A DNA stretch of 64,000 nucleotides from Acinetobacter junii CIP 64.5 (GCF_000368765.1 NZ_KB849655.1:1466127-1530126), one strand, 5' to 3'. Counted from the first letter of the stretch, positions 28,026 to 36,698 are shown. Notes: generated from the sequence alone by a model not told the origin. Program-made: numbers and translations.

Positions 28026-29340
28026 TACTAAAATATTTAAATCAAGAATTTCTATTGAAAATCTGCATGAAACATATAATCAACATGTATATTATAGCTA
28101 CGCCATTGGCATAGATAATATAAGTCACACCCAATTTAACAAGGATTTAAACAATGAGTTAACTCTCATAAATCGAAAGATATCTAAAAATAAGTATAAA
28201 TTTAGTCGATATAAATTAAAATTATTAAGTAAAGGAAAGGGAAAGCCACCAAGAGAAATTTACATACCAACTATCAGAGATAGAGTGTTGTTGAAAGTCA
28301 TTCAAAAATTCCTTAAGGAAGTTTTTAAAAATGAAGTCACACAAGATTTACCTCAAAATATTATTAGAGAGTTAAAACTGGATCTCGCTTCAAAAAGATA
28401 TGATACATATATAAAGGTTGATATAAAAGATTTTTACCCTTCAATTGACAAAGATATTTTATTAAAAAAAATTAGATTTAGAGTTAGGAGTAGTGAGTTC
28501 ACCCATCTATTAAGAGACTCATTAAATCCATCAAAAAAGGAAAATATATCTGGCGTTCCTCAAGGGCTATCTATATCCAATATTCTAGCCCACATATATC
28601 TTCTTTCATTAGACAAAAAATTAAATAGCCAATCAAACATTAAATACTTTAGGTTTGTTGATGATATTTTTATTTTGCTAGAAGCATCAAACCAAGACAA
28701 AATAATCAATTTAATCCAATCCGAGTTTTCAAAACTAAAGTTAAAAATCCACCCTATAACAGAAAAAAATAGCAAATCAAAAATTTCGCTCATAAGAAAT
28801 GGATTTGATTATTTAGGATATACTTATTACTCTAACCAATTTTCTGTTCGAGAAGGCTCTATAAATAATTTAAGAAACTCTATTGTTGAATGTTTCACCT
28901 CATACAGATATGCACCATCGTCCAAAAAAAATGTCAATTTCCTTATTTGGCGTTTAAATTTAAAAATCACGGGATGCATTGATGAAGGAAAAGCAAAGGG
29001 ATGGTTATTCTTCTTCTCTCAGATCTCTAATCAAAATATTCTGCATGAGCTCGATCATTTTATACAAAAAATAGCAAAACAATTCAAAATACCTTCAACA
29101 GATAGACAAAAAATTAAGAAATTCTCTCGCACATATTTCGAAATTACTCATAATCTTTATTCATCAAATTACATTCCCAATTTTGATCAACTTGATATAA
29201 ATAAGAAAAAAAGTATCTTAACCGATGTATTTAATACTGATTTAAAAGGGCGCTCGGATGAAGAAATAGATGATATATTTAAATTTAAGACTAGGAAGCA
29301 CATTAACAAGCTTCTCATTGATCTTAGAAATTTTTCTTAG
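28018..29340 (+). CDS. Reverse transcriptase of a putative anti-phage system
   Basis: The 440-residue RT has motif A in VDIKDFYPSI (residues 134-143, metal ligand Asp135), motif B SGVPQGLSISNILA (178-191), motif C RFVDD (212-216) in place of the usual YADD, and motif E-like FDYLGYTY. The upstream segment REIYIPTIRDRVLLKVIQ resembles group II-intron RT fingers. There is no maturase X/En domain, so it is not an intron. About 150 C-terminal residues include a WRLNLKITGC segment and a SQISNQNILHELDHF helix that I regard as thumb-like. I see no retron NAxxH or VTG hallmarks. It overlaps the SLATT gene and is probably co-transcribed with it. Confidence 0.85.
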   Translation: MSNTKIFKSRISIENLHETYNQHVYYSYAIGIDNISHTQFNKDLNNELTLINRKISKNKYKFSRYKLKLLSKGKGKPPREIYIPTIRDRVLLKVIQKFLKEVFKNEVTQDLPQNIIRELKLDLASKRYDTYIKVDIKDFYPSIDKDILLKKIRFRVRSSEFTHLLRDSLNPSKKENISGVPQGLSISNILAHIYLLSLDKKLNSQSNIKYFRFVDDIFILLEASNQDKIINLIQSEFSKLKLKIHPITEKNSKSKISLIRNGFDYLGYTYYSNQFSVREGSINNLRNSIVECFTSYRYAPSSKKNVNFLIWRLNLKITGCIDEGKAKGWLFFFSQISNQNILHELDHFIQKIAKQFKIPSTDRQKIKKFSRTYFEITHNLYSSNYIPNFDQLDINKKKSILTDVFNTDLKGRSDEEIDDIFKFKTRKHINKLLIDLRNFS

Positions 29341-29447
29341 TTATATTAACTATTAATAACGTAACTATATCACTACCACTCTTTTCTTGAACTTGACGAT
29401 AAGCTATAAAACTTGAATTGCAACGTTATTGCCAAAAGGATAGAAAG

Positions 29448-29870
29448 ATGATGAAAAAAGTACCTGCTCTGTGTTTAACGACTGCACTGATCGCATCGTC
29501 TTCTCTCTGGGCAGCCGAAACAAATACAACTACGACGAATACAAACACTGCAACGGCAGAAAAAACACTCCCATATGGTGACAACCCTAGTCTCGGTCGG
29601 GTATTGCTGTATAAAACAGGAAAAGGACTACAAAACTTAGGTGATTCAATTCAAGGAGCATCTGAAAACACCTCACAAAAAATGAGTGAGAGATGGAAAA
29701 ACACCAAAGAATATACCGCTGAACAATCCGTCATTGTTCAGGAACAAACACAAAAAGCCAAACAATACACTGCTAAAAAATGGCAAGACACCAAAGATGC
29801 TGTAGTAGGTACAAATAATGGAAATGTGCCAATCGAACGAGCTGAACTTAGTCAACCCTCATCAAATTAA
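29448..29870 (+). CDS. Secreted Thr/Lys-rich protein with amphipathic repeats
   Basis: The 140-residue precursor has a Sec signal (MMKKVPALCLTTALIASSSLWA), a Thr/Asn-rich linker and an amphipathic helix with a repeated K-Y-T-A-x pattern (WKNTKEYTAEQ, KAKQYTAKKWQDTKDAV). AAAGGA precedes the ATG at good spacing. It is not recognised as a named family. The same KNTK-Y style recurs in the protein at 30509, so the two look related, and a lipoprotein gene lies between them. Probably periplasmic. Confidence 0.7.
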   Translation: MMKKVPALCLTTALIASSSLWAAETNTTTTNTNTATAEKTLPYGDNPSLGRVLLYKTGKGLQNLGDSIQGASENTSQKMSERWKNTKEYTAEQSVIVQEQTQKAKQYTAKKWQDTKDAVVGTNNGNVPIERAELSQPSSN

Positions 29871-29906
29871 TACGATTGAACAAAATTTATAGGAATGAAT
29901 GAAACA

Positions 29907-30353
29907 ATGACAGTTATGCCTTTTAAAACCATTTTGCTTTTTTTAGTCAGTAGTATTGGCTTTACCGCGTGTTCAACGCTCTCTTCTCAAACCGAGCAGC
30001 CTTTACAGCAACTGCAAGTGGTTCAGAACATTGATGCCCTACCCGATACCAAGACCAATGCCGCATCCTTAAATAAATACAAGAATCATTGCATGATCCA
30101 GTTTACAGGTTATTTTGATGGTGGGCGGAGTACGGAATCATGGGAATTTAAAGGCAATCAGTTGAGTCGGGCTTTTTCTGAGACCTATCAATATGTGCCG
30201 AATCGTTTATTCAATGCGGCCACTGAAAAACCTGTATTAGATCAGAAAACGCGAAAAACCACAGTATTTGACATTCAGAAACCTGAGGTAAAACATAACT
30301 TTGACAAGTTAAAAAGCTACTTTAACCAAACCGTTTTGGACCAATGTGGCTAA
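29907..30353 (+). CDS. Small lipoprotein of unknown function
   Basis: The 148-residue precursor has a lipobox FTAC (Cys near residue 22 of this start) and a short domain with a single central Cys and terminal Cys (DQCG end). I choose ATG 29907 because AGGA at 29891-29894 has suitable spacing, whereas ATG 29895 abuts it. It sits between two secreted repeat proteins on the same strand, separated by only 36 bases from the first, so co-transcription is likely. No family recognised. Confidence 0.65.
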   Translation: MTVMPFKTILLFLVSSIGFTACSTLSSQTEQPLQQLQVVQNIDALPDTKTNAASLNKYKNHCMIQFTGYFDGGRSTESWEFKGNQLSRAFSETYQYVPNRLFNAATEKPVLDQKTRKTTVFDIQKPEVKHNFDKLKSYFNQTVLDQCG

Positions 30354-30508
30354 GTTTGCCATCTCCACAATTTCTATCCAAAGTGTTTTTAAGCTGTAAT
30401 CTAGTTGTAAAGTTTTGCTGAAATCCATAGCTTTCTCTCATTTGCTCGATATGATTCATTTGCGTTCATGAAGTGCCCCAACATGGCACATCTTTAAAGG
30501 AAACCGCA

Positions 30509-31096
30509 ATGAAGAAAATGATCAAAACAGCTATCGTGACAACAACTATTCTCGCTTCTGCTTCTGTTTTTGCACAAAATGTAGGGGTAAATGCGAATGG
30601 ATCTGCTCAAGTTAATGTTCAATCTGGTGGATTGGTAAAAGGCATTACAGGTGCAGTTGCTAACACAGCACAAGGCGTTGGTCATGCAGCACAACATGTT
30701 GGTCATGCGGCCGTCAACACAGGTGTGAATGCATCTCAGAAAACAGTGGGTACTGCTGCAAATATAGGATCAAAAGTGATTCATACCACGGGTACTACCG
30801 TGAAAAATACGAAAGATTATGCTGTAGAGAAAGCCGTAGATGGTCGAACATTTGCTGCTGACAAAACGGCGGATGTGAAAAAACGTATTGCGGACAAGCA
30901 AGCAGCATCTAAGGCGCTAAGCTTAGAAGCTCAAACCAATGCAAAAGCGCAGCTGAATAATAAAACAGCAGCGGTAGATGCCAAAACAGGCTTAAATGCA
31001 GATAAGAAAAATCTGCAAGCAGGCACTAACGTGGGTGTAAAAGTTTTAGGTGTAAATGCCAATGTAAACAGCAATGCTAAAGTCGGTATTAATTAA
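30509..31096 (+). CDS. Secreted Ala/Lys-rich repetitive protein
   Basis: The 195-residue precursor has a signal peptide ending ASVFA, then a Gly/Asn region, Ala/His-rich repeats (GVGHAAQHVGHAAVNTG), the KNTKDYAVEKAV amphipathic segment and an Asn/Val/Lys-rich end. The helical 11-residue-like pattern of Ala, Lys and Asp recalls desiccation-type LEA proteins, but I cannot name a family. It shares the KNTK-Y segment with the product at 29448. It has AAAGGA just upstream of ATG 30509; the longer upstream ORF start is discounted. A terminator follows. Confidence 0.65.
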   Translation: MKKMIKTAIVTTTILASASVFAQNVGVNANGSAQVNVQSGGLVKGITGAVANTAQGVGHAAQHVGHAAVNTGVNASQKTVGTAANIGSKVIHTTGTTVKNTKDYAVEKAVDGRTFAADKTADVKKRIADKQAASKALSLEAQTNAKAQLNNKTAAVDAKTGLNADKKNLQAGTNVGVKVLGVNANVNSNAKVGIN

Positions 31097-31120
31097 TTAC
31101 TTAATATCCATCTCATAAAT

Positions 31121-31150
31121 AAAAAGCCCTTAGCAATGTAAGGGCTTTTT
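31121..31150. terminator. Bidirectional terminator
   Basis: AAAAAGCCCTTA (31121-31132) pairs with TAAGGGCTTTTT (31139-31150) between convergent genes. Confidence 0.92.
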
Positions 31151-31154
31151 TTGT

Positions 31155-32426
31155 TTAACAGAGTTGTAATCGACTTTGCTCAGCAGAATGACTCTCAATA
31201 AAATGCGTCAGACCATCATCTTCACAACTTAAAGTCAGTTGCTTATAACTAAGATTATAAAAATCTGGATATTGTTTAAATATCAGTGGTGATTGATCTA
31301 GAGGTAAAGCACCACCAAACTTGATCAGTTTATGAATCCCCCGATCATTCATGGTCAAGAAATAATATTCATCGTTTAAATTTAACTCAACTAGTGCATT
31401 CGGCTTTAAGTGCAAAGGCACAAGGTATTGTGAATTTTCCTGAATATGTTCTGCACTATAGCTTTCAAGTTTTAAACTAACCAAGTTAAAAACCAAGAAT
31501 TGGTTTTGTGGGGTACAGACGTTGGCAGCTGCTGTTTGAATTTGTTGAACAAAATGTGCATGCGCACCTAATTTATGTAAATTCTGCTCAGTTCCCTGTC
31601 GCAATTTAAACAACTGTTGAACGAGTTTTTGTTTCATTACAGCATCAAAATATCGTTCATCAAGTGCAAAGTCATTGTTTTCTAAAATCTTTAACAATGC
31701 TTGTTGATGCTTCGATAAGGCAGCATCCAAAACATGACGATAGTAGAACTTACTTTGTTTTTTCACTTCACGCACACGGCGATAAAAATACGTCAGCTCA
31801 AACGGCTTTTCTACAAAATCATGTAACAGTTGCGAGCTTGCCAATACCGAAAGTGCTTCATGTGCTGTAAAGGGCAAATGAATAACATCCATCTGTGGCA
31901 ACAAAGGTTTTAATTTTAAGAAATGCTCTTTATCTTCAGCAAAATAGGGATCATAGACAAGAATATACTCCCGAGATGCGTCGACCTCATCCGCCTGAAT
32001 CTGCATATTTTGATGAATAGATGCATCAAAAAATTCTGCATAACGACGATCTTCAACAACTTCTGGGTCAATCGAAAATTGTGGAACAAATGCCACAATT
32101 TTTTGCATATTCAACAAGTTTGAGTATTTTATTGCGGCATAGCCACCCATTGAACCGCCATAGCCCACTCGCTTTTCAAACTGTTCAAGAATTGGCTGAA
32201 TCTGTTGTTGCATCTGCAACATGCTGGCCTTAGGAAACCATGTTTTTAATTTCGGCATTATACCGATGACATTGTATTCATATTTAATTAATGATTTTTC
32301 AGCATTGATGGACATTCCTTTGGCTCGACTAATCAAATCGCCAAAAGAAACCACTAATGTGTCGCTTGAACCTTTCAAAAAAATAACGCGAATATGTTCA
32401 TCTTCAAATATTATTTGCTTATCCAT
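31155..32426 (-). CDS. Alpha/beta-hydrolase-like protein of unknown function
   Basis: The N-terminal half (about residues 10-215) looks like an alpha/beta-hydrolase domain: the nucleophile elbow GYGGSMGGYAA (near residue 90), a late Asp in YDPYFAEDKEHF, and a candidate catalytic His in FTAHEALSVLA. About 200 C-terminal residues have no recognised domain and are rich in Gln and Leu. The ATG at 32426 is chosen over a GTG two codons upstream. Monocistronic. Substrate unknown; esterase-like or non-catalytic roles are both possible. Confidence 0.65.
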   Translation of the reverse strand: MDKQIIFEDEHIRVIFLKGSSDTLVVSFGDLISRAKGMSINAEKSLIKYEYNVIGIMPKLKTWFPKASMLQMQQQIQPILEQFEKRVGYGGSMGGYAAIKYSNLLNMQKIVAFVPQFSIDPEVVEDRRYAEFFDASIHQNMQIQADEVDASREYILVYDPYFAEDKEHFLKLKPLLPQMDVIHLPFTAHEALSVLASSQLLHDFVEKPFELTYFYRRVREVKKQSKFYYRHVLDAALSKHQQALLKILENNDFALDERYFDAVMKQKLVQQLFKLRQGTEQNLHKLGAHAHFVQQIQTAAANVCTPQNQFLVFNLVSLKLESYSAEHIQENSQYLVPLHLKPNALVELNLNDEYYFLTMNDRGIHKLIKFGGALPLDQSPLIFKQYPDFYNLSYKQLTLSCEDDGLTHFIESHSAEQSRLQLC

Positions 32427-32547
32427 GCTCACACTGAAAAGTTGATCCTAGGTTGGTATCAAAAAGTCACCAAATCATGACTTTGCCAAACCCAAATTGC
32501 GGAGTATCTTATTTTATAGAGATAGAACAGATTAAAAAGCGCAAAAA

Positions 32548-33327
32548 ATGACACAATCCCTGCATCCTTCGGCGCAAAAAGGCTTCAGTTTAGGTGCTGA
32601 ACTTTACCAACAGGTTCGTCCCAATTATCCACAAGAAATAGTGGTTTGGCTGCAAGATCGTCTCAAAATAGGTGAAAGTTCAACTGTTATAGACCTAGGT
32701 TCTGGGACTGGCAAATTCTTACCTTACCTGATTCAAACAGGTGCCAAAGTGCTGGCTGTTGAGCCTGTAAATGAGATGTTAAAGCAGCTCCAACAAAGCT
32801 ACCCAGATACAGAGAGCTTTCAATCATCAGCAGATTCACTCCCCTTCAAAAATGCTTCTATTGATCTTGTTATTTGTGCGCAATCATTTCATTGGTTTGC
32901 AAATCAACTCAGCCTTTCTGATATCCATCGAGTCCTCAAACCATCAGGTCTTCTAGGATTAATTTGGAATCAAAGAGACATCAATGTTGATTGGGTTCAA
33001 GCTTTAGCAGATGAAATAGCGCCTTTTGAAGGAGATACTCCACGTTATCATAGTGGTCGCTGGAAAGAAGTTTTCGATGATCAGGATTTATTTAATTTAA
33101 ATAGTTTGCAGACCTTTCAACTGATACATTCTGGTACGGTAGAACAGGTAGTCAGCAAACGCTTATTGTCCACCAGTTTTATTGCAGCGATGCCCTATCC
33201 TGAACAACAACAGTTCAAAGCGAAATTTGAACAAATTGTATTTGATTTTACGGGACGATCTCCGCAAGATCAGATAGATTTCCCTTATATCACCTATGCC
33301 TATCACTTTCAGAAAATATCAAATTAA
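32548..33327 (+). CDS. Class I SAM-dependent methyltransferase
   Basis: The 259-residue protein has the SAM-binding motif I VIDLGSGTGKFLPYL (about residues 47-62), an acidic residue after VLAVEPVNEMLK, and the post-motif segment SLPFKNASIDLVICAQSFHWF. This is the Methyltransf_11-type fold, probably acting on a small molecule or lipid. A neighbouring methyltransferase at 34701 is of the same broad class but not a close copy. The downstream lipoprotein gene begins within 12 bases and is likely co-transcribed. Confidence 0.88.
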   Translation: MTQSLHPSAQKGFSLGAELYQQVRPNYPQEIVVWLQDRLKIGESSTVIDLGSGTGKFLPYLIQTGAKVLAVEPVNEMLKQLQQSYPDTESFQSSADSLPFKNASIDLVICAQSFHWFANQLSLSDIHRVLKPSGLLGLIWNQRDINVDWVQALADEIAPFEGDTPRYHSGRWKEVFDDQDLFNLNSLQTFQLIHSGTVEQVVSKRLLSTSFIAAMPYPEQQQFKAKFEQIVFDFTGRSPQDQIDFPYITYAYHFQKISN

Positions 33328-33339
33328 TCAGGGATGAAT

Positions 33340-33888
33340 ATGTCCATGCCAACCGTTAAAACCACTTATGTCCTTGCAGCATTGTTTAGTTCAGTCCTTT
33401 TTCTCACAGGCTGTAACAAAGACAAAGAACCTACAGCAACAATTGAAAATCAAACCAGCTCTAGTCAAGATGCGATTGGTCAATTGAATCAAACACCGAT
33501 CAAGCAATTTCCTGCAACTGCAGATGATGCGCATGATATTGCTGTGTTGGATGACTATGATCGTCGCTTTACTGAGATGACTGATAGCATGGAAATCGAA
33601 CTTGCCAAAATGAAGCAAGAAAATACGCTGACACCAGAGTTTGAAGCACAACGCCAAAAAGACAATGTGAACTCTGCACTCACAATGCTTAAAGATTTAG
33701 ATCTAAAAACTGAACAAGGACGCTATATTCAAGGTTTGTTATATGATTATTGGGAAAGCCAAGCAAAGGCGCTACAAAATACGACAGACACCAATCAGCA
33801 AGTTAATCAGTTAAATGAATATTTACATGCACAAAGTCAACTCCATCATTGGCGAAGTGCTCAAGCTACAGAAAATAAAAGCAATTAA
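33340..33888 (+). CDS. Lipoprotein of unknown function
   Basis: The precursor of about 182 residues has a lipoprotein signal (LFSSVLFLTGC), then a Thr/Gln-rich linker and a mostly helical, Gln/Asp-rich body with no recognised domain. AGGG lies 7 bases before ATG 33340; an in-frame ATG six bases earlier is possible. It follows the methyltransferase gene closely and a terminator ends the unit. Confidence 0.68.
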   Translation: MSMPTVKTTYVLAALFSSVLFLTGCNKDKEPTATIENQTSSSQDAIGQLNQTPIKQFPATADDAHDIAVLDDYDRRFTEMTDSMEIELAKMKQENTLTPEFEAQRQKDNVNSALTMLKDLDLKTEQGRYIQGLLYDYWESQAKALQNTTDTNQQVNQLNEYLHAQSQLHHWRSAQATENKSN

Positions 33889-33893
33889 ATAAA

Positions 33894-33919
33894 AAAACGA
33901 GGGTTATTCCCCTCGTTTT
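33894..33919. terminator. Bidirectional terminator
   Basis: AAAACGAGGG (33894-33903) pairs with CCCTCGTTTT (33910-33919) in the 47-base gap between convergent genes. Confidence 0.9.
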
Positions 33920-33935
33920 CTTGGATTAATTTGAA

Positions 33936-34499
33936 TTAGATTTTCTGCTTTTCAATCCATTGAATCGAATTCACTCGAAATAACTCACATGCCCCATCGC
34001 CGATATCTGTAGGTGATAGCGAAGACTTCCATACTAAGTCTTTATCACGAACTTCAACCAGTTCACCTTTTAACTGGACCAAATCACCACGTTTCACTTG
34101 TTTAATCTGTTTGGCAATTTCAGGATTGGCAGGAATGATGTGCATGTTCGATACCATTTGCATGGCTTGATCCGCAGGCACAGGAAGTTTATCCATTTTC
34201 CAATTCAAATAGCGGTCATATTGACTGACTGAAATATTACGTGCGATTTCAGGATGCGCGAACAATCCCCAACTGACAGCATAATCAATCGGTGAAAACT
34301 TGGCTTGCTCATCATCTTGATAAACTTTAGATCCTAAAATACGAAAATTACCGTAGAAAGGCTGCAATACGGAAATCGATTGGTCTTTCACTTGAGGGGA
34401 TAAACCTTTCGCAATATTGTATTCCACTCCACTGGCAGAAGCATGTGCCTGACCCAGTGCAGCCACCATGCATAAACTCATCCATAGACGCTTTTTCAT
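33936..34499 (-). CDS. Exported protein of unknown function
   Basis: The 187-residue precursor begins MKKRLWMSLCMVAALGQAHASA, a Sec signal peptide. GAGGAAG nine bases upstream fixes the start at 34499. The mature protein has a YNIAKGLSPQVKDQSISVLQP segment and a WGLFAHPEIARNISVSQYDRY segment, and ends in GACELFRVNSIQWIEK. I do not recognise the family. It diverges from the methyltransferase at 34701. Confidence 0.7.
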   Translation of the reverse strand: MKKRLWMSLCMVAALGQAHASASGVEYNIAKGLSPQVKDQSISVLQPFYGNFRILGSKVYQDDEQAKFSPIDYAVSWGLFAHPEIARNISVSQYDRYLNWKMDKLPVPADQAMQMVSNMHIIPANPEIAKQIKQVKRGDLVQLKGELVEVRDKDLVWKSSLSPTDIGDGACELFRVNSIQWIEKQKI

Positions 34500-34700
34500 G
34501 GCTTTTACTTCCTCAAAAATATGACTGATAGCAAATAAACTCGTTTGAGCTTTCATAGTATGCTTAGACCATGAGAAAAGTTGCTTTTTTTGGTAACAAT
34601 CAAATAATCTTTAGTCATATTTTTGTGCAGTGTTTAGGGTCTGTTGACATTTCACATCTAGCTGCGACAGCCCCCCATTAAATCTACGAATGGATTCTCT

Positions 34701-35336
34701 ATGATTTATCAATTTTATCAACGCCGAATCTTTCCGCATTTACTCAATCAAGTCATGCAAACGGGCAGTTTGATGGATAAACGACGCGAATTACTCATTC
34801 CGATCGAAGGTGAAATTCTCGAAATTGGGTTTGGTACAGGTCTCAACATTCCATTTTATGGCAATGTAGATACCCTGTATGCGCTTGAGCCAAATCCAGA
34901 TATTTATCATTTGGCGATTGAGCGTGTTCAGAATGCACCTTTCCACGTGAAACACGTCCAATCCAGTGCTGAAAAATTACCATTTGCTGATGCATCGCTA
35001 GACCATATTATTTCGACATGGACGCTGTGTAGTATCCCAAAACTGGAACAGGCATTAGCTGAAATCTATCGTGTGCTTAAACCTACAGGAACATTTCATC
35101 TCGTTGAGCATGTCAAACATCCAGAATCGGTAAAAATGCAATCTTTACAAACCTTACTGACTCCGATTCAGAAGCGCATTGGAGATGGTTGCCATTTAAA
35201 TCGGGATATCGAACGGAGCCTAGCGCAAGCAAAATTCAAATTTATTGAAAAGCAATATTTTGATGCTGAGGGGATTCCTGCGATCGCACAAAAGATGCTA
35301 CTTGCACGAGTGCAAAAGATTTTGTTGAATCCTTGA
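34701..35336 (+). CDS. Class I SAM-dependent methyltransferase
   Basis: The 211-residue protein has motif I EILEIGFGTGLNIPFY (about residues 36-51), the acidic residue in YALEPNPDIY, and the segment LPFADASLDHIISTWTLCSIPKLEQAL typical of small-molecule methyltransferases. It resembles the UbiE-like/phospholipid methyltransferase group but has no clear substrate indicator. It converges on the resolvase-like gene, with the stop codons nearly touching and no terminator visible between them. Confidence 0.88.
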   Translation: MIYQFYQRRIFPHLLNQVMQTGSLMDKRRELLIPIEGEILEIGFGTGLNIPFYGNVDTLYALEPNPDIYHLAIERVQNAPFHVKHVQSSAEKLPFADASLDHIISTWTLCSIPKLEQALAEIYRVLKPTGTFHLVEHVKHPESVKMQSLQTLLTPIQKRIGDGCHLNRDIERSLAQAKFKFIEKQYFDAEGIPAIAQKMLLARVQKILLNP

Positions 35337-35337
35337 A

Positions 35338-35805
35338 CTAATCATCAAAGTCGATCCGTAAAGTTTCGAAACGAACTCGACCTTCTCGAACAGCTTGAGC
35401 AATCGCCTGTTGTCCTTTGCTCAAGCGCGCACCACCACTTTTGATATCTAATAAAATCACTTCAATATCTTCTGCATCACCATCACCGTCACGAAAATCG
35501 GTATAGCCATCAAACACCACATAATCGACAGGATCACCAAGAAATTTGGCATCACTAGGTAAATATTGAAACTCAGGTAAGATCGGGGCAAATTGCTCAG
35601 CCATTTTTCCTTTTAAGACCGCACGACTGGTATTCACACTACGCTTTTGAGCATCTAATAATGCCTGTTTATGCTCTAGTTCCAATTCAGCAATATATTT
35701 CTCATATTCAGCTTGAATACGACCATTGCGGCTATTTGATAAAATGAGAGTGGTAATCACAACCCCTATACAGCCACCAATCAACATCGCAAGCCAAACC
35801 GACAT
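35338..35805 (-). CDS. Membrane-anchored Holliday-junction-resolvase-like nuclease domain protein
   Basis: The 155-residue protein has one N-terminal transmembrane helix (about 5-22), a coiled stretch (EYEKYIAELELEHKQ) and a C-terminal nuclease-like domain. The order GDPVDYVVFDGYTD ... IEVILLDIKSGGARLSKGQQAIA matches the D-(E)xK core of the restriction-like endonuclease family related to archaeal Holliday junction resolvases. Biochemical role unknown. AAGGAA 6 bases upstream supports the start at MSVWLAM (35805) rather than six codons earlier. It is divergent from a parA-like gene. Confidence 0.75.
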   Translation of the reverse strand: MSVWLAMLIGGCIGVVITTLILSNSRNGRIQAEYEKYIAELELEHKQALLDAQKRSVNTSRAVLKGKMAEQFAPILPEFQYLPSDAKFLGDPVDYVVFDGYTDFRDGDGDAEDIEVILLDIKSGGARLSKGQQAIAQAVREGRVRFETLRIDFDD

Positions 35806-35935
35806 AAGTCTTTCCTTTTTCAATAACGCTGCTATTTAACTGCAACATTAAACTTTTGTCATGTGTAGCACACTCTGTTCAAAAAGATGCTAAGGTATAG
35901 TGGAATACAAAACACACGTTAAAAAATCTAATTTC

Positions 35936-36580
35936 ATGAAGACAATATTAATCGCAAATCAAAAAGGCGGCTGTGGTAAAACAATGACGGCGATTACGCT
36001 CGCCACTGCGCTCTCACAAAAAGGTTATAAAGTCGCTCTCGCAGATGCAGATAATCAAAAATCATCCTTACAATGGCTGAAACAACGCCCCGACTCTGTC
36101 ACTAATATTCAAAGTCTCGATTGGCGACATGAGAAATCAATCGGCGAAGCTCCCAAAAATCTCGATTATTTAATTATTGATGCGCCTGGCGCTTTATCTG
36201 GTGAACATGCTGAACAATTGGTGAGCGAAGCACATGCGATTGTGACACCATTACAACCTTCATTTTTCGATATTGATAGTACACGCCGTTTTCTCAAGCA
36301 TCTTCACGAGATTAAACGTATTCGAAAGGGAAAAGTACAAATCTTATTGGTCGCAAATCGAGTCAAACCGAATAGCGCAAGCTCTAAAGATATCCAAGAT
36401 TTCTTTAACAAGATTGAACAAGAACCTGTGGCATGGATATCAGAAAGAAGTGCCTATGGAACATTAGCCATGCAGGGTTTAAGTGTTTTTGATAAGCCAC
36501 AAAAAAACTTTGTCAGCATCCAACATCAATGGCAACCTGTTTTAAACCAATTGGTCGATGACCCGAGCGAATGGTTCTAA
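35936..36580 (+). CDS. ParA-family ATPase
   Basis: The 214-residue ATPase has the deviant Walker A KGGCGKT (residues 10-16), a LADADNQKSSLQWL switch segment, and DYLIIDAPG as the Walker B-like strand. ParA/Soj-type proteins position DNA, chemosensory arrays or other cargo. There is no parB or centromere-like repeat here, so this orphan likely positions a different cargo or has another role. The start at MKTILIANQKGG is internal to a longer open frame, and the upstream extension is not conserved-looking. Confidence 0.88.
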   Translation: MKTILIANQKGGCGKTMTAITLATALSQKGYKVALADADNQKSSLQWLKQRPDSVTNIQSLDWRHEKSIGEAPKNLDYLIIDAPGALSGEHAEQLVSEAHAIVTPLQPSFFDIDSTRRFLKHLHEIKRIRKGKVQILLVANRVKPNSASSKDIQDFFNKIEQEPVAWISERSAYGTLAMQGLSVFDKPQKNFVSIQHQWQPVLNQLVDDPSEWF

Positions 36581-36698
36581 GCACTGTATCTAAGGCTAAT
36601 CTTTTGATCTTTAATGCTGAAATCCTATAGTGAAAATTTCACTCAGGGTGTTTTTCAGTTAATATGGTTTCAATTATCTTTTGGCACTAGAGAAAACC

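Noticed and set aside
27441..29340. The RT operon as a retron
   Set aside because: The RT lacks the retron hallmarks I would expect (NAxxH and VTG segments) and has FVDD. No long msr/msd-like inverted repeat (a1/a2) was found upstream; only short hairpins.
28018..29340. The RT as a group II intron protein
   Set aside because: No maturase X or endonuclease domain, no intron domain V/VI hairpin downstream, and the gene is overlapped by a separate protein gene.
29355..29430. AATAACGT/ACGTTATT inverted repeat as an element end
   Set aside because: Eight bases with a 60-base spacer and no matching copy on the other side; likely chance in A+T-rich DNA.
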